The position numbers and the translations under genes are program-made. Positions 1 to 8,163 of a stretch of 64,000 nt of DNA are shown here, piece by piece; the first letter of the stretch is position 1, and each line of letters starts with the position of its first letter. Source of the stretch: Bacteroidota bacterium (lineage in GTDB: Bacteria; Bacteroidota; Bacteroidia; NS11-12g; UBA955); NCBI GenBank assembly GCA_018333525.1, contig JAGXTF010000118.1, forward strand, positions 186,001-250,000, read 5' to 3'. A model generated the notes under the pieces. The model saw only the letters and a list, made by a program, of their open reading frames with translations, had not been told where the DNA came from and did no database searches.

Positions 1-648
1 GTGAATGGGTTGTAAAATGGGAGTTTCCACTTCCAAATAACCCTTTTCATTAAACGTATCGCGCAGGCTTTGTACCACTTTGCTTCGGGCAATAAATATA
101 TCCTTGATATGGGGATTTACTACCAAATCCACATAACGCATGCGGTATCTCGCTTCCGGATCGGTAAATGCGTCGTGTATGTTTCCATCCGCATCCTGCT
201 TGGGCAGTGGCAAAGGATTCAAACATTTGGAAAGTAACTTCAGCGATGTAACATGTACACTGGTTTCGCCTGTTTGTGTAGTAAATACATAACCTTCTAT
301 GCCAATAATATCTCCAATATCCAATAGTTTTTTGAAAACGGTATTGTACAGTTCTTTATCCTCATCCGGACATATTTCGTCGCGGTTTACATAAATCTGA
401 ATGCGTCCGCTGCTATCCTGAATATTGGCAAAAGCCGCTTTACCCATTATGCGTTGGGTCATCAAGCGTCCGGCTAGAACTACATGCTTAAAGCCTTCCG
501 GGTTGGATGGAAAATCGCGTTTGATATCCGCGGCATATGCATTAACGGGAAATAATTCAGGAGGAAAAGGGTCAATTCCAATCTCGCGCAATTGTTGCAA
601 TTTCTGTCGCCTGATCAGTTGTTGTTCATTGAGGTCGTGGTCAAACAT
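1..648 (-). CDS. lysS: Lysyl-tRNA synthetase, N-terminal part (cut by window start)
   Basis: Class II lysyl-tRNA synthetase, which charges tRNA-Lys in the cytoplasm. Only the first 216 codons are inside the window and the frame is open to base 1. The visible part holds the N-terminal OB-fold anticodon-binding domain, with GRLMTQRIMGKAAFANIQD followed by SGRIQIYVNRD. The class II catalytic domain then begins at the motif-1 region (EARYRMRYVDLVVNP, then VVQSLRDTFNEKGYLEVETP). All these blocks are characteristic of bacterial LysRS. The ATG at 648 is preceded by a TATCTTTG box ending 9 nt upstream, which supports this start and suggests a very short leader. The gene is divergent from the membrane-protein gene at 765. 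Identification is firm; catalytic motifs 2 and 3 lie outside the window. Confidence 0.95.
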   Translation of the reverse strand, partial: MFDHDLNEQQLIRRQKLQQLREIGIDPFPPELFPVNAYAADIKRDFPSNPEGFKHVVLAGRLMTQRIMGKAAFANIQDSSGRIQIYVNRDEICPDEDKELYNTVFKKLLDIGDIIGIEGYVFTTQTGETSVHVTSLKLLSKCLNPLPLPKQDADGNIHDAFTDPEARYRMRYVDLVVNPHIKDIFIARSKVVQSLRDTFNEKGYLEVETPILQPIH

Positions 649-657
649 TTGGGGCCG

Positions 658-665
658 CAAAGATA
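658..665 (-). promoter_or_regulatory. -7 box TATCTTTG of lysS
   Basis: On the minus strand the sequence TTCTTATCTTTGC holds an exact match to the Bacteroidota -7 consensus TAnnTTTG. It ends 9 nt before the lysS ATG, so a leader of only about 5 nt is expected. The same 13-mer lies upstream of gltX and of the aminotransferase gene. No convincing -33 element was seen. Confidence 0.6.
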
Positions 666-764
666 AGAAAACGGTCAACTTGCAGCGCGTTTCGGGCATA
701 CGAATTAAAAATGCCTTCCACACCGCGAATATTCGCCCTTAATAATTGCGATATTGCGGGCCAA

Positions 765-1886
765 ATGCGCAGAATTTTAGTATTGGTTTTCATCTGGATT
801 TCAGTTGGCAATCTGTTTGGGAATATGGCTTACTGGGGCCCTCCAAAGGGAGATTTAAGCGGACAATTGTCTTCGGGTAACATTCGTATTCAACACGAAA
901 TACTTACTGCTGATTTGCGCAAAATTTACCAAAATGAGATTTCTGTTTTTGCCACATATAAAATAATTTCCCAATCTCCTGAAGGAATTATCCGGTTTGT
1001 ATTTGTGGCCAGTGCACAAACCGGTGCAGCCCCTGAATTTATATTGGATAACAGGGTAATACCCGCAGCTGAGAAGCGATTCAGGATGATTCCATGGAAT
1101 GCAATCTCGAATAATTCCACAGCGGATACATTTATAGAATTTCTCCAAATACAGAAAAGCAATAGTGCCTCAACTCATTTGCATCTTCAGGAAACGCTAT
1201 TCATTTACGAATTGATGTTAACTCCAGGAAAGCATGATTTGAAGGTGGGGTACCATTGCAATCCGGTTATTTATGAAGACGACCTTCTGCGATATACTGC
1301 TTTTCCCTATTTTCTTGGAAACGAAAAAACGCGCCATTCTTATGACAGTATTTTTTTACAACTTTATTTGCCCGATTCCGTAAATTACAAGTGCAATTTT
1401 GATTTGACTAAATCCGGCGAATTCTATACCAGTCACAACATTGCAGGTTCTAAAGACAATCATTTGCTCGTTTCTTTATTCAGAGATGTACGAAAAGAAA
1501 TCCATGAAGGAAGAAAAAATGTGAAGTTAAAGTCTATCTTTTTTTTAGTAATACTTCAAATTTTGATTATGATTCTGATACACTGGTGGTTGAAAAAAGG
1601 AAGAAAAATGGCCTATCTTTTCATACCCGTTTTACCGGTAGCTATATTGGTAACTGCTGTTTTTCTGGGACTTTGGACAGAATATTACCGCGAGTATAAT
1701 TTAAAATACCGACCCTTCATACACGGAGATTTCGGCAAAGGATATTGGGCAATAGGCATGATGTTATTCACTTTCATACTTACATCCATTGCATACACGG
1801 CAATTGTTTTTGTTTATGGAACCATTGTAAAAAACAAAAAATACGATCTGTTGCATTACATTTCGAAGAGAAAATTAAAAGAATGA
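765..1886 (+). CDS. Exported protein with three C-terminal membrane segments, function unknown
   Basis: I do not recognise this family. The ATG at 765 is preferred over an in-frame one at 711 because it gives a typical signal or anchor sequence (MRRILVLVFIWISVGNLFG). A soluble extracytoplasmic region of about 240 residues follows. The C-terminal third has three strongly hydrophobic segments separated by short basic loops: around LKSIFFLVILQILIMILI, MAYLFIPVLPVAILVTAVF and MMLFTFILTSIAYTAIVFV. The protein ends in a basic tail. The topology suggests a membrane protein with a large periplasmic domain. Its stop codon overlaps the start of the GreA-like gene (ATGA at 1883-1886), so the two are translationally coupled and probably co-transcribed. 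No catalytic motif is visible. Confidence 0.75.
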   Translation: MRRILVLVFIWISVGNLFGNMAYWGPPKGDLSGQLSSGNIRIQHEILTADLRKIYQNEISVFATYKIISQSPEGIIRFVFVASAQTGAAPEFILDNRVIPAAEKRFRMIPWNAISNNSTADTFIEFLQIQKSNSASTHLHLQETLFIYELMLTPGKHDLKVGYHCNPVIYEDDLLRYTAFPYFLGNEKTRHSYDSIFLQLYLPDSVNYKCNFDLTKSGEFYTSHNIAGSKDNHLLVSLFRDVRKEIHEGRKNVKLKSIFFLVILQILIMILIHWWLKKGRKMAYLFIPVLPVAILVTAVFLGLWTEYYREYNLKYRPFIHGDFGKGYWAIGMMLFTFILTSIAYTAIVFVYGTIVKNKKYDLLHYISKRKLKE

Positions 1887-2332
1887 GTGATAAAGAAAAG
1901 GTATGGAAATTCTGTATGGACATGCTGTTGGAAAAACAAAAGGGAATTCAGCAGCTTATTGCCGATGCCCGCGCTGCTTCTAACAATGATACCAAAAGCA
2001 GCATGGGAGATAAGTATGAAACTACCCGTGAAATGATGCAGATTGAAATCAACAAATTGCAATTGCAATTGCAGGAATGTGGTCAGATGTTATTGGCACT
2101 TAAAGTTATTGATCCGGAAAAGAGATCGGAGATTGCAGAATCTGGTGCTTTGGTATTCACAGACAAAATAAACTTTTTTATCGCTACCGGAATTGGAAGG
2201 GTGCAAGTTGAAAATCAAAGCTGGATGGTTGTTTCCTCATCTTCCCCAATTGGGAAATCTATGCAGGGAAAGAAAGTTGGGGACTTGCTGACAACTCAAG
2301 CGTTTCATGCAAAAATTTTGCAAATATCTTAA
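1883..2332 (+). CDS. GreA/GreB C-terminal-domain-like protein
   Basis: A 149-residue protein of a Bacteroidota family. The N-terminal half is a charged helical region (SSMGDKYETTREMMQIEINKLQ) that probably forms a short coiled coil. The C-terminal half resembles the FKBP-like domain of GreA-type transcript cleavage factors (GALVFTDKINFFIATGIG, then SSSSPIGKSMQGKKVGD). The last block matches the GreA signature around 'SPLGKALLGKKVGD'. Related proteins are, as I recall, often mis-annotated as 3-oxoacyl-ACP synthases; no ketosynthase motif is present here. Whether it binds RNA polymerase is inference. The start overlaps the upstream membrane-protein stop, and the gene ends tail to tail with the minus-strand gene, both stops using the same TTAA. 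Confidence 0.75.
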   Translation: MSDKEKVWKFCMDMLLEKQKGIQQLIADARAASNNDTKSSMGDKYETTREMMQIEINKLQLQLQECGQMLLALKVIDPEKRSEIAESGALVFTDKINFFIATGIGRVQVENQSWMVVSSSSPIGKSMQGKKVGDLLTTQAFHAKILQIS

Positions 2333-3864
2333 GGAGATTTCGCAATATAAATAATGCCATCTTCCAAAAATATTCTTTGAATTTCACATGGGAAATTGAG
2401 ATTCTTATTTTGAGATTCTGAAGTTTGTATAATTAAAACCAGTCCGGATTTCATTTGGCAAAAGCCATTTGCAAATTGTTTTATTTGAACATTTAACGAA
2501 TCCGGATTTATAGGAACCATTTCGTTACCATGCCATTGCTGAACTCCTGGCAGGGCATTAACTTTTGATGTATTCAGGAACAAAGCGGCTTCTTTGGGGA
2601 CGTCGCAATAAATCGCCGTATTTGGATGTTGGCGCAGGTATTGATTTGCGTATTGGACGGCATGGTTGTGTTTTAGGCTGTGGGATACATTATCTGTAAG
2701 AGTGGGATTGGAGTACAAAAATTTATTTCCAATTCCAAATACCAAAAATCCCAATAACATGGCATAAAGTAACTTCCCTTGCCAACACTGTATTCCAAAT
2801 TCTGCTGCCAGAGAAATCGTGCAAAAGAGCAAGAGAATATTCGGAAACAACATGGTTCTCGGATTCACCTGAGGGTAACTCAAAGTGGTAACAGCTAAGT
2901 AAATGAGAACATATAGTGGTATAGCAATAATACTGTAGGACACACTTGCTGAAATGGAATTGGCTTTTCTGCTTTTAAGGTAATAAGTAATAAAAGAAAC
3001 TACCATAAATATATATACCAATGTCCAGATATAATGATAAGCTTTTAGCTTGAAATATACATTGGAATTGATTACAAAACCGTTAAAAACTGCACCAATA
3101 TTGCCGAATTCTGCAAAGAGATTGGTTAAGACAGATTCGCTATTGGCGCTTTGTATCTGCAGTCCGGAATACCCTCCAAATGAGAGTTTGATCGCGAAAA
3201 CACCTGCCATAAAAATAAAACAAAAAATTGCGGAATATTTCCATTTCACGTCAGTAGACCATGTTTGCAACCAGACCCAAATAACCATGGCAATAGCAAA
3301 TGCTATTGCATTGGGTTTGATAAAATACAGACTTAATAATGTAATTATTATTAGAAGAAATTTAGGAGTGGAAATTTTGTTCTGTATACCCCGAAATTGC
3401 AATAAAAATAGCAGTAAGAAAGTAATAAACGGCAATTCTGCCATCATACTAAATGCCTCGGTGCGGTAAGATGTAAATATGGGCAGCAACAAAGAAAAAA
3501 GAAATATCCATATAGGTCTGCGAATTTCGGTTTGATAAATTGCAAACAGGAAAAGGAGAGAATTTAAACAAAATAAAAATACATGTAGATATTTAGCTGC
3601 ATGCAAAATGGAACCCCCGAATAAATACTTAAATATAGCCATAAGATAGGGATATCCCGGGTTCCAAACATTGGAATTTGGGGTATTCCCGTGTAGAATT
3701 TGCTCCGCCATCGAGGCGTATGTGGCGCTGTCTCCACCTATGACCAGACCATTTATTGAAATTTTAAGGGAGAAAAAAAATAATATGAGCAGGTAGAAAA
3801 TTAGAAAAGAAAGCCATGTCTTTTTATTCCATGTATCTTGAAATATTATTAAGGAAGCAGACAT
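2329..3864 (-). CDS. Polytopic membrane protein, probable GT-C-type glycosyltransferase
   Basis: A 511-residue protein with about ten or more hydrophobic segments spread over the first 400 residues and a soluble C-terminal domain of about 100 residues. The first extracytoplasmic loop after the first helix carries an acidic motif (NGLVIGGDSATYASMAEQIL), followed by NVWNPGYPYLMAIFKYLF. An Asp in this loop plus a downstream xPGYP segment is the pattern of ArnT/PMT-like GT-C glycosyltransferases, which use polyprenyl-phosphate sugars. Donor and acceptor cannot be read from the sequence. It lies alone between a convergent GreA-like gene and the RDD gene. It could instead be a non-catalytic relative, since the family is very divergent. 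Confidence 0.65.
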   Translation of the reverse strand: MSASLIIFQDTWNKKTWLSFLIFYLLILFFFSLKISINGLVIGGDSATYASMAEQILHGNTPNSNVWNPGYPYLMAIFKYLFGGSILHAAKYLHVFLFCLNSLLFLFAIYQTEIRRPIWIFLFSLLLPIFTSYRTEAFSMMAELPFITFLLLFLLQFRGIQNKISTPKFLLIIITLLSLYFIKPNAIAFAIAMVIWVWLQTWSTDVKWKYSAIFCFIFMAGVFAIKLSFGGYSGLQIQSANSESVLTNLFAEFGNIGAVFNGFVINSNVYFKLKAYHYIWTLVYIFMVVSFITYYLKSRKANSISASVSYSIIAIPLYVLIYLAVTTLSYPQVNPRTMLFPNILLLFCTISLAAEFGIQCWQGKLLYAMLLGFLVFGIGNKFLYSNPTLTDNVSHSLKHNHAVQYANQYLRQHPNTAIYCDVPKEAALFLNTSKVNALPGVQQWHGNEMVPINPDSLNVQIKQFANGFCQMKSGLVLIIQTSESQNKNLNFPCEIQRIFLEDGIIYIAKSP

Positions 3865-3940
3865 AGCAGAGGAATGGTAAAAATACAGAATTGGAACGCA
3901 AATTCATAAATCAAGTTTATTGTTTGTTACCAATAGGCAA

Positions 3941-4516
3941 TTATTCCAATATACTGGAATCTTCGCTACTCATTCCCAGAAGTCTACGCAATTCTTCGTA
4001 TTCCTTGGCATCAACCACCCAGGTATCACTCCATTTGTCGTGCCATCCCCTGCCGCTGGAAGAAAAGCATGACAAAGCTTCAAATGGGACAATTCTTATG
4101 AGACTTCTGGAGAGGATGGATTTTGCATCTGGTTTTTCACAATATGCATTTATAACCCTGCATCCGGTCAAGAATTTTGCAGGAGTACGTTGGAAACTGT
4201 TTTCGAAAATAAAATAAAAAAAAGTATAACAAATCAAATTTATGATGGGTACAAAAAATGGGATTATGATAATATTTTCCAATGCGTCAGAAAAGAAAAT
4301 CACTGTAGTTTGAAGTAGTACAATTCCAAAAGAAAACACAACAGAATCCACAAAATAATGCAGCATTCGTTTGCTGCCGGACGCAGTATTTACGGGCCTT
4401 GTAAATTCCACTTCTTCCGCATCCCTGATCAAATCTCCATCATCATCGCGATAATGCACTGTGCGCATTTTGGTGATTCGGATTTCAGTTATTTTTTTTC
4501 TAATAACAGTCATCAA
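3941..4516 (-). CDS. RDD-family membrane protein
   Basis: A 191-residue protein. A charged N-terminal tail is followed by an RDD-type core: KRMLHYFVDSVVFSFGIVLL as the first helix with an Arg and Asp in the characteristic positions, a second helix (IIPFFVPIINLICYTFFYFI), and the block QRTPAKFLTGCRVINA. The end of the domain is LSRSLIRIVPFEALSCF and a DKWSDTWVV motif. RDD proteins are small membrane proteins of mostly unknown or transport-related role. The soluble C-terminus (KEYEELRRLLGMSS) is short. Two ATGs lie at the start (MMTV) and either could be used. Assignment to the family is good; function is unknown. Confidence 0.8.
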   Translation of the reverse strand: MMTVIRKKITEIRITKMRTVHYRDDDGDLIRDAEEVEFTRPVNTASGSKRMLHYFVDSVVFSFGIVLLQTTVIFFSDALENIIIIPFFVPIINLICYTFFYFIFENSFQRTPAKFLTGCRVINAYCEKPDAKSILSRSLIRIVPFEALSCFSSSGRGWHDKWSDTWVVDAKEYEELRRLLGMSSEDSSILE

Positions 4517-4554
4517 TATTTAGATATAAAATAAGAAATCAGCAATAAAATAAC

Positions 4555-6654
4555 TTACCAGTTCAATAATTCTTCCAGTATTTTAACTACTTTTTCCGCA
4601 TTCGGAAGCATCTCCGCTTCCAATCCCATATTCAGCGGAATCGCAGGAAGATTGGCGCTGCCCATGGTTTGCACCGGAGCATCCAGCTGTTGAAAACACT
4701 CGCGGGAGATTCTGCCAGCTATAGCTTCTGCAAAAGAATTATGCAAAGTTTCTTCCGTAAGAACCAATACTTTTCCATGCTTTTTGGCCTGCGAATAAAT
4801 GGCTTCATCATCGCAGGGATTTAAACTTCTCAAATCCAGAATTTCTATTTGCCCGGGGAATTTTTTAGCCGCACTCATGGCCCAATAAACGCCCATTCCG
4901 TATGTAATTACAGCAACGGATTCGCCATTTTCCACCATCTTGGAATCCGCTTCCAAAGCTATTCTCGCTTTGCCTAATGGCACCACATAATCTTCATCCG
5001 GTTCTGCACATTTTGCAGGTTCCGTACCCGGCATTTTGCTCCAATAAATTCCCTTGTGTTCAAAAATTACAACCGGATTTGGATCATAAAATGCGGCTTT
5101 TAACAGACCTTTCATATCGGCTGCATTGCTGGGATAAACCACTTTAATTCCCTTGATCTGCAGTATACTGCTTTCCACTGTTCCACTGTGGTAAGGACCA
5201 CCTCCGCCATAGGCACCTGTTGGCACTCTGATTACCGATGCTACGGGATATTTTCCCATGGTGAGATAACAACTTTTGCTGAGTTCCACTACCAATTGAT
5301 TTACTCCAGTCCAGATGTAATCAGCGAATTGAATTTCAACGATGGGTTTGCAGCCCACTGCGCTCATTCCCTGGGTACTTCCAACAATATATGCTTCCTG
5401 AATCGGTGTATTAAATACCCTGGATTTTCCATATTTTTCTGCAAGAGTAGCAGCCTCGCGAAAAACTCCACCCAGACGAATCCCTACATCCTGCCCGTAT
5501 AAAAGTGCTTCGGGATGTTTCTTTAGAATCTCATTTACTGCAAATAGCGCAGCATCCACCATCATAATGGGTTCTTTTCCGGCAGGCTCCCGCACTCCCT
5601 TTTCTTCCAAAACAGGTGTAGGTGCAAATTCGTGTAAATACAAACTATCCGGAGTGGGATCCGCTGCATTTTTTGCTTTTTCGAAATCCTGTAAAACTCT
5701 GGCTTCGCATTCCAGGCGAATATTTTCTAATGATTCTTCGGTTTCGGCAAGATCTAATAGTAATTTTTTGAGTTTTGGAAAAGGATCGTTTTTCTCGTGT
5801 TCTGGCAAATCATCCCGATACCATTCACTGCGCACTCCGCTGGTATGGTGTCCCAACAAAGGAACTTTAGCGTGAACCAGCATAGGGGCTCGGTTTTCCC
5901 TTACAAACCGAATCGCCTTTTCCATGTCTTCATAGCATTGGACCATATCGGTACCATGAATTCGCATTCGGCGCATTCCCTTAAATCCAAGGGCATAATC
6001 AAATGCATCCATGGCGCGCATTTCATCCCCACTGGCACTGATGCCCCAATCGTTATCCTGCACCAGATAGAGTATTGGCAATTCGTGCAATACTGCCATT
6101 TGAAATGCTTCTGCAACTTCTCCTTCCGTTACACTTCCATCGCCTAATGAACATAATACAATTGGCTTTTCCAGGCCTTTCAGCAATCCTTGTTGCTCCT
6201 GATATTTGAGGCCATGCGCTGCACCTGTTGCCGGAATGGCCTGCATGCCGGTAGCGCTGCTTTGATGCGGCATTTTGGGTTTATCAGGTCGGTTTAATGA
6301 AGGATGAGAATAATAAGTCCTGCCGCCACTAAATGGGTCATCGGCTTTTGCCAGGAGCTGCAACATCAATTCATATGGTTGCATTCCCATCCCAATTAAC
6401 ATGCTTTCATCCCGATAATAGGGGTAGGCATAATCGATATTTTTCAGCAAATAGCCGGTTGCAAGCTGAATAGCCTCATGACCTTTGGATGTGCTGTGAA
6501 CATATTTGGTAATGGGGCGATTGTCTTCGTATGTTTTTGCCATTGCCCGGGTAGTACACATGTGTTCCCAGGCCTTTATCAGTAATTCTTTGCCAACCAT
6601 GAACGGGGCTGCAAGTTTACCCCTTTTTTGCCCAACCTGCAACGTAAACTCCAT
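4555..6654 (-). CDS. 2-oxoacid dehydrogenase E1 component, fused alpha and beta subunits
   Basis: Thiamine-diphosphate-dependent E1 of a branched-chain 2-oxoacid or pyruvate dehydrogenase complex, catalysing oxidative decarboxylation and transfer to lipoyl-E2. Residues about 1-340 form the alpha part: the TPP motif starts at GDG (171-173) and ends at N201 in QDNDWGIS. The GHHTSGVRSEW loop resembles the E1-alpha phosphorylation-loop region. Residues about 365-699 form the beta part (ALLYGQDVGIRLGGVFREA, FNTPIQEAYIVGSTQGMS, VIRVPTGAYGGGGPYHSGTVE). In many bacteria the two parts are separate genes; the single-chain form is common in Bacteroidota. The ATG at 6654 is chosen; extension to a TTG at 6678 adds 8 residues of low quality. 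No E2 or E3 gene is in the window, so the substrate is unresolved. Confidence 0.9.
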   Translation of the reverse strand: MEFTLQVGQKRGKLAAPFMVGKELLIKAWEHMCTTRAMAKTYEDNRPITKYVHSTSKGHEAIQLATGYLLKNIDYAYPYYRDESMLIGMGMQPYELMLQLLAKADDPFSGGRTYYSHPSLNRPDKPKMPHQSSATGMQAIPATGAAHGLKYQEQQGLLKGLEKPIVLCSLGDGSVTEGEVAEAFQMAVLHELPILYLVQDNDWGISASGDEMRAMDAFDYALGFKGMRRMRIHGTDMVQCYEDMEKAIRFVRENRAPMLVHAKVPLLGHHTSGVRSEWYRDDLPEHEKNDPFPKLKKLLLDLAETEESLENIRLECEARVLQDFEKAKNAADPTPDSLYLHEFAPTPVLEEKGVREPAGKEPIMMVDAALFAVNEILKKHPEALLYGQDVGIRLGGVFREAATLAEKYGKSRVFNTPIQEAYIVGSTQGMSAVGCKPIVEIQFADYIWTGVNQLVVELSKSCYLTMGKYPVASVIRVPTGAYGGGGPYHSGTVESSILQIKGIKVVYPSNAADMKGLLKAAFYDPNPVVIFEHKGIYWSKMPGTEPAKCAEPDEDYVVPLGKARIALEADSKMVENGESVAVITYGMGVYWAMSAAKKFPGQIEILDLRSLNPCDDEAIYSQAKKHGKVLVLTEETLHNSFAEAIAGRISRECFQQLDAPVQTMGSANLPAIPLNMGLEAEMLPNAEKVVKILEELLNW

Positions 6655-6694
6655 TTCCCCTGTAACCCCCTGCCGCAACCGCCATATGTGTACG

Positions 6695-6709
6695 CACCGC
6701 CGCGCGGTG
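6695..6709. repeat. Short GC-rich inverted repeat
   Basis: CACCGC-CGC-GCGGTG, two perfect 6-bp arms with a 3-nt loop, immediately left of the 34-bp palindrome. It may be part of the same intergenic element. Confidence 0.5.
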
Positions 6710-6710
6710 T

Positions 6711-6744
6711 AGATTTGACAACTCTTATAAGAGTTGTCAAATCT
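6711..6744. repeat. Perfect 34-bp palindrome between divergent genes
   Basis: The 17-nt half-site AGATTTGACAACTCTTA is followed directly by its exact reverse complement, with no loop and no mismatch. It lies in the divergent gap between the E1 gene and the serine hydrolase gene, about 28 nt upstream of the latter's -7 box. A dimeric regulator site, a cruciform-forming REP-like element or a recombination site are all possible. No second copy was found in this window. Confidence 0.85.
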
Positions 6745-6771
6745 GCGCGGGGGGAAATCTGCGTGGATGTG

Positions 6772-6779
6772 TACATTTG
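6772..6779 (+). promoter_or_regulatory. -7 box TACATTTG of the serine hydrolase gene
   Basis: An exact TAnnTTTG match ending 4 nt before the ATG at 6784. With the usual distance to +1, transcription would begin at or next to the A of the ATG, giving a leaderless mRNA. Confidence 0.5.
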
Positions 6780-6783
6780 TGTT

Positions 6784-7959
6784 ATGGGGAAAATAATACT
6801 GAAGGGATTGGTTTATACAGCGGCTGTTATATTGTTGTGTATGCTGATTGCGTATGTAACAGGTTACGGATATTTGATTCGGGGTGTTACATTCACCTAT
6901 TTGAAAGGATATAAATCTGCCAATATTTACGATGGAAATGATTTTGATACCAGAACTATAGAAAGAGGCAGTGCCATTTCCAATTTACCGAGAAGTGTAA
7001 AATATAACCAGATAGCGCTTTCAGCGGAACTTCTGGAAATGTTGGACCGCACCAAAACCACTTCATTTTTGGTGTTAAAAAACGACAGTATTGTTTGGGA
7101 ATATTATTACAGGGGACATACTGATTCCACGCGAAGCAATGCGTTTTCCATGGCGAAATCCATAACCACAATACTGGTTCAAAAGGCCATAGAAGAGAAA
7201 ATTATTTCTGGTTGGGATACAAAAGTGAAACAGTATTTGCCCTGGTTGGAAGGTCCGTTTGCCGATAAACTTACCATGAAACATTTGGCTACCATGACCG
7301 CAGGTTTGGACTGGTCTGAGTCTTATTACAATCCTTTTGGAATTACAGCAAGAGCGTATTACAGCCATGATATTGAAAGTGCTATGCATAGGGTTCAGGT
7401 AGTTTCTGAACCGGGTATGGAATATCAATACCAAAGTGGTGCAACTCAGTTATTGGGACTTTGTTTGAAAAAAGCCCTGAAAAAACCTATTGCAGATTAT
7501 GCCTCCCAAAAATTATGGAAACCACTGGGAATGGAAATGGGTGCCACCTGGCATACAGACGATGAAAGCGGAATGGAACTAACCTACTGCTGTGTGAATG
7601 CCATTACCAGAGATTTTGCCAGAATTGGGCAAATGCTATTACATGGTGGAAAGTCAGAAAACGGCAGAATTATAGACAGCGCATTTATTTCCAATGCGAC
7701 AAAACCTGTGAAGGCTGACTGGTATGGGCAAAGTTTTTGGTTGGGAGAATCCCATCATACACATTATTACCAAATGCAGGGAACTATGGGACAGTTTATT
7801 ATTGTAGTGCCCGAAGCGAACGTTGTCATTGTTCGAACAGGGCATATCTATCTCCATTCTAAAAACGGACTCCCTGAATGCTCGCGCACTTATACCGATG
7901 AAACTCTGAATCGCTGGTTCAAAGCGGAAACGAATGCCATAATAATCAATAAAAAATAA
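6784..7959 (+). CDS. Serine hydrolase of the beta-lactamase class C fold, membrane-anchored
   Basis: A 391-residue protein. One N-terminal hydrophobic segment (residues about 9-28) anchors or exports it. The catalytic domain has the SxxK tetrad S122-M-A-K125 in NAFSMAKSITT, and the second-motif tyrosine at Y216 in EYQYQSGATQLLGL. The block HLATMTAGLDWSE is typical of this esterase/beta-lactamase superfamily, which includes EstB-like esterases, D-aminopeptidases and penicillin-binding-protein-like proteins. A C-terminal GTMGQFIIVVPEANVVIVRTGH stretch carries the third-motif region with H replaced by T (GTMGQ). The natural substrate cannot be predicted. It lies head to head with the E1 gene across the 34-bp palindrome. 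In-frame codons upstream of 6784 read through the palindrome and are not credible as protein. Confidence 0.85.
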   Translation: MGKIILKGLVYTAAVILLCMLIAYVTGYGYLIRGVTFTYLKGYKSANIYDGNDFDTRTIERGSAISNLPRSVKYNQIALSAELLEMLDRTKTTSFLVLKNDSIVWEYYYRGHTDSTRSNAFSMAKSITTILVQKAIEEKIISGWDTKVKQYLPWLEGPFADKLTMKHLATMTAGLDWSESYYNPFGITARAYYSHDIESAMHRVQVVSEPGMEYQYQSGATQLLGLCLKKALKKPIADYASQKLWKPLGMEMGATWHTDDESGMELTYCCVNAITRDFARIGQMLLHGGKSENGRIIDSAFISNATKPVKADWYGQSFWLGESHHTHYYQMQGTMGQFIIVVPEANVVIVRTGHIYLHSKNGLPECSRTYTDETLNRWFKAETNAIIINKK

Positions 7960-8031
7960 TTACCGAGTGTATGGGAAATTGCGTTTCTTGCAACTTTAAG
8001 GCCTTTTCATATATGTAATCACATAATGGTA

Positions 8032-8045
8032 GTAACATATGTTAC
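8032..8045. promoter_or_regulatory. 14-bp palindrome, possible operator
   Basis: GTAACATATGTTAC is a perfect palindrome about 80 bp upstream of the -7 box of the TonB receptor gene. Its size fits a dimeric regulator site. No regulator gene is adjacent, so this is only a candidate. Confidence 0.35.
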
Positions 8046-8126
8046 AAAATTTGTATAGATTGCACATAAAAGCAAAAGGTTATTTATTCCTTGTGTTTAT
8101 CCATATTTCCCAAAAAAATAGTGCAT

Positions 8127-8134
8127 TAAATTTG
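8127..8134 (+). promoter_or_regulatory. -7 box TAAATTTG of the TonB receptor gene
   Basis: An exact TAnnTTTG match 29 nt before the ATG at 8164, which would give a leader of about 25 nt. A TTTC about 17 nt further upstream is only a weak -33 candidate. Confidence 0.5.
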
Positions 8135-8163
8135 AATTAGATACTTTTAATAAACCCCTAATA

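Noticed and set aside
425-742. Plus-strand frame opposite lysS
   Set aside because: Antisense to a conserved LysRS N-terminus; overlaps the lysS promoter.
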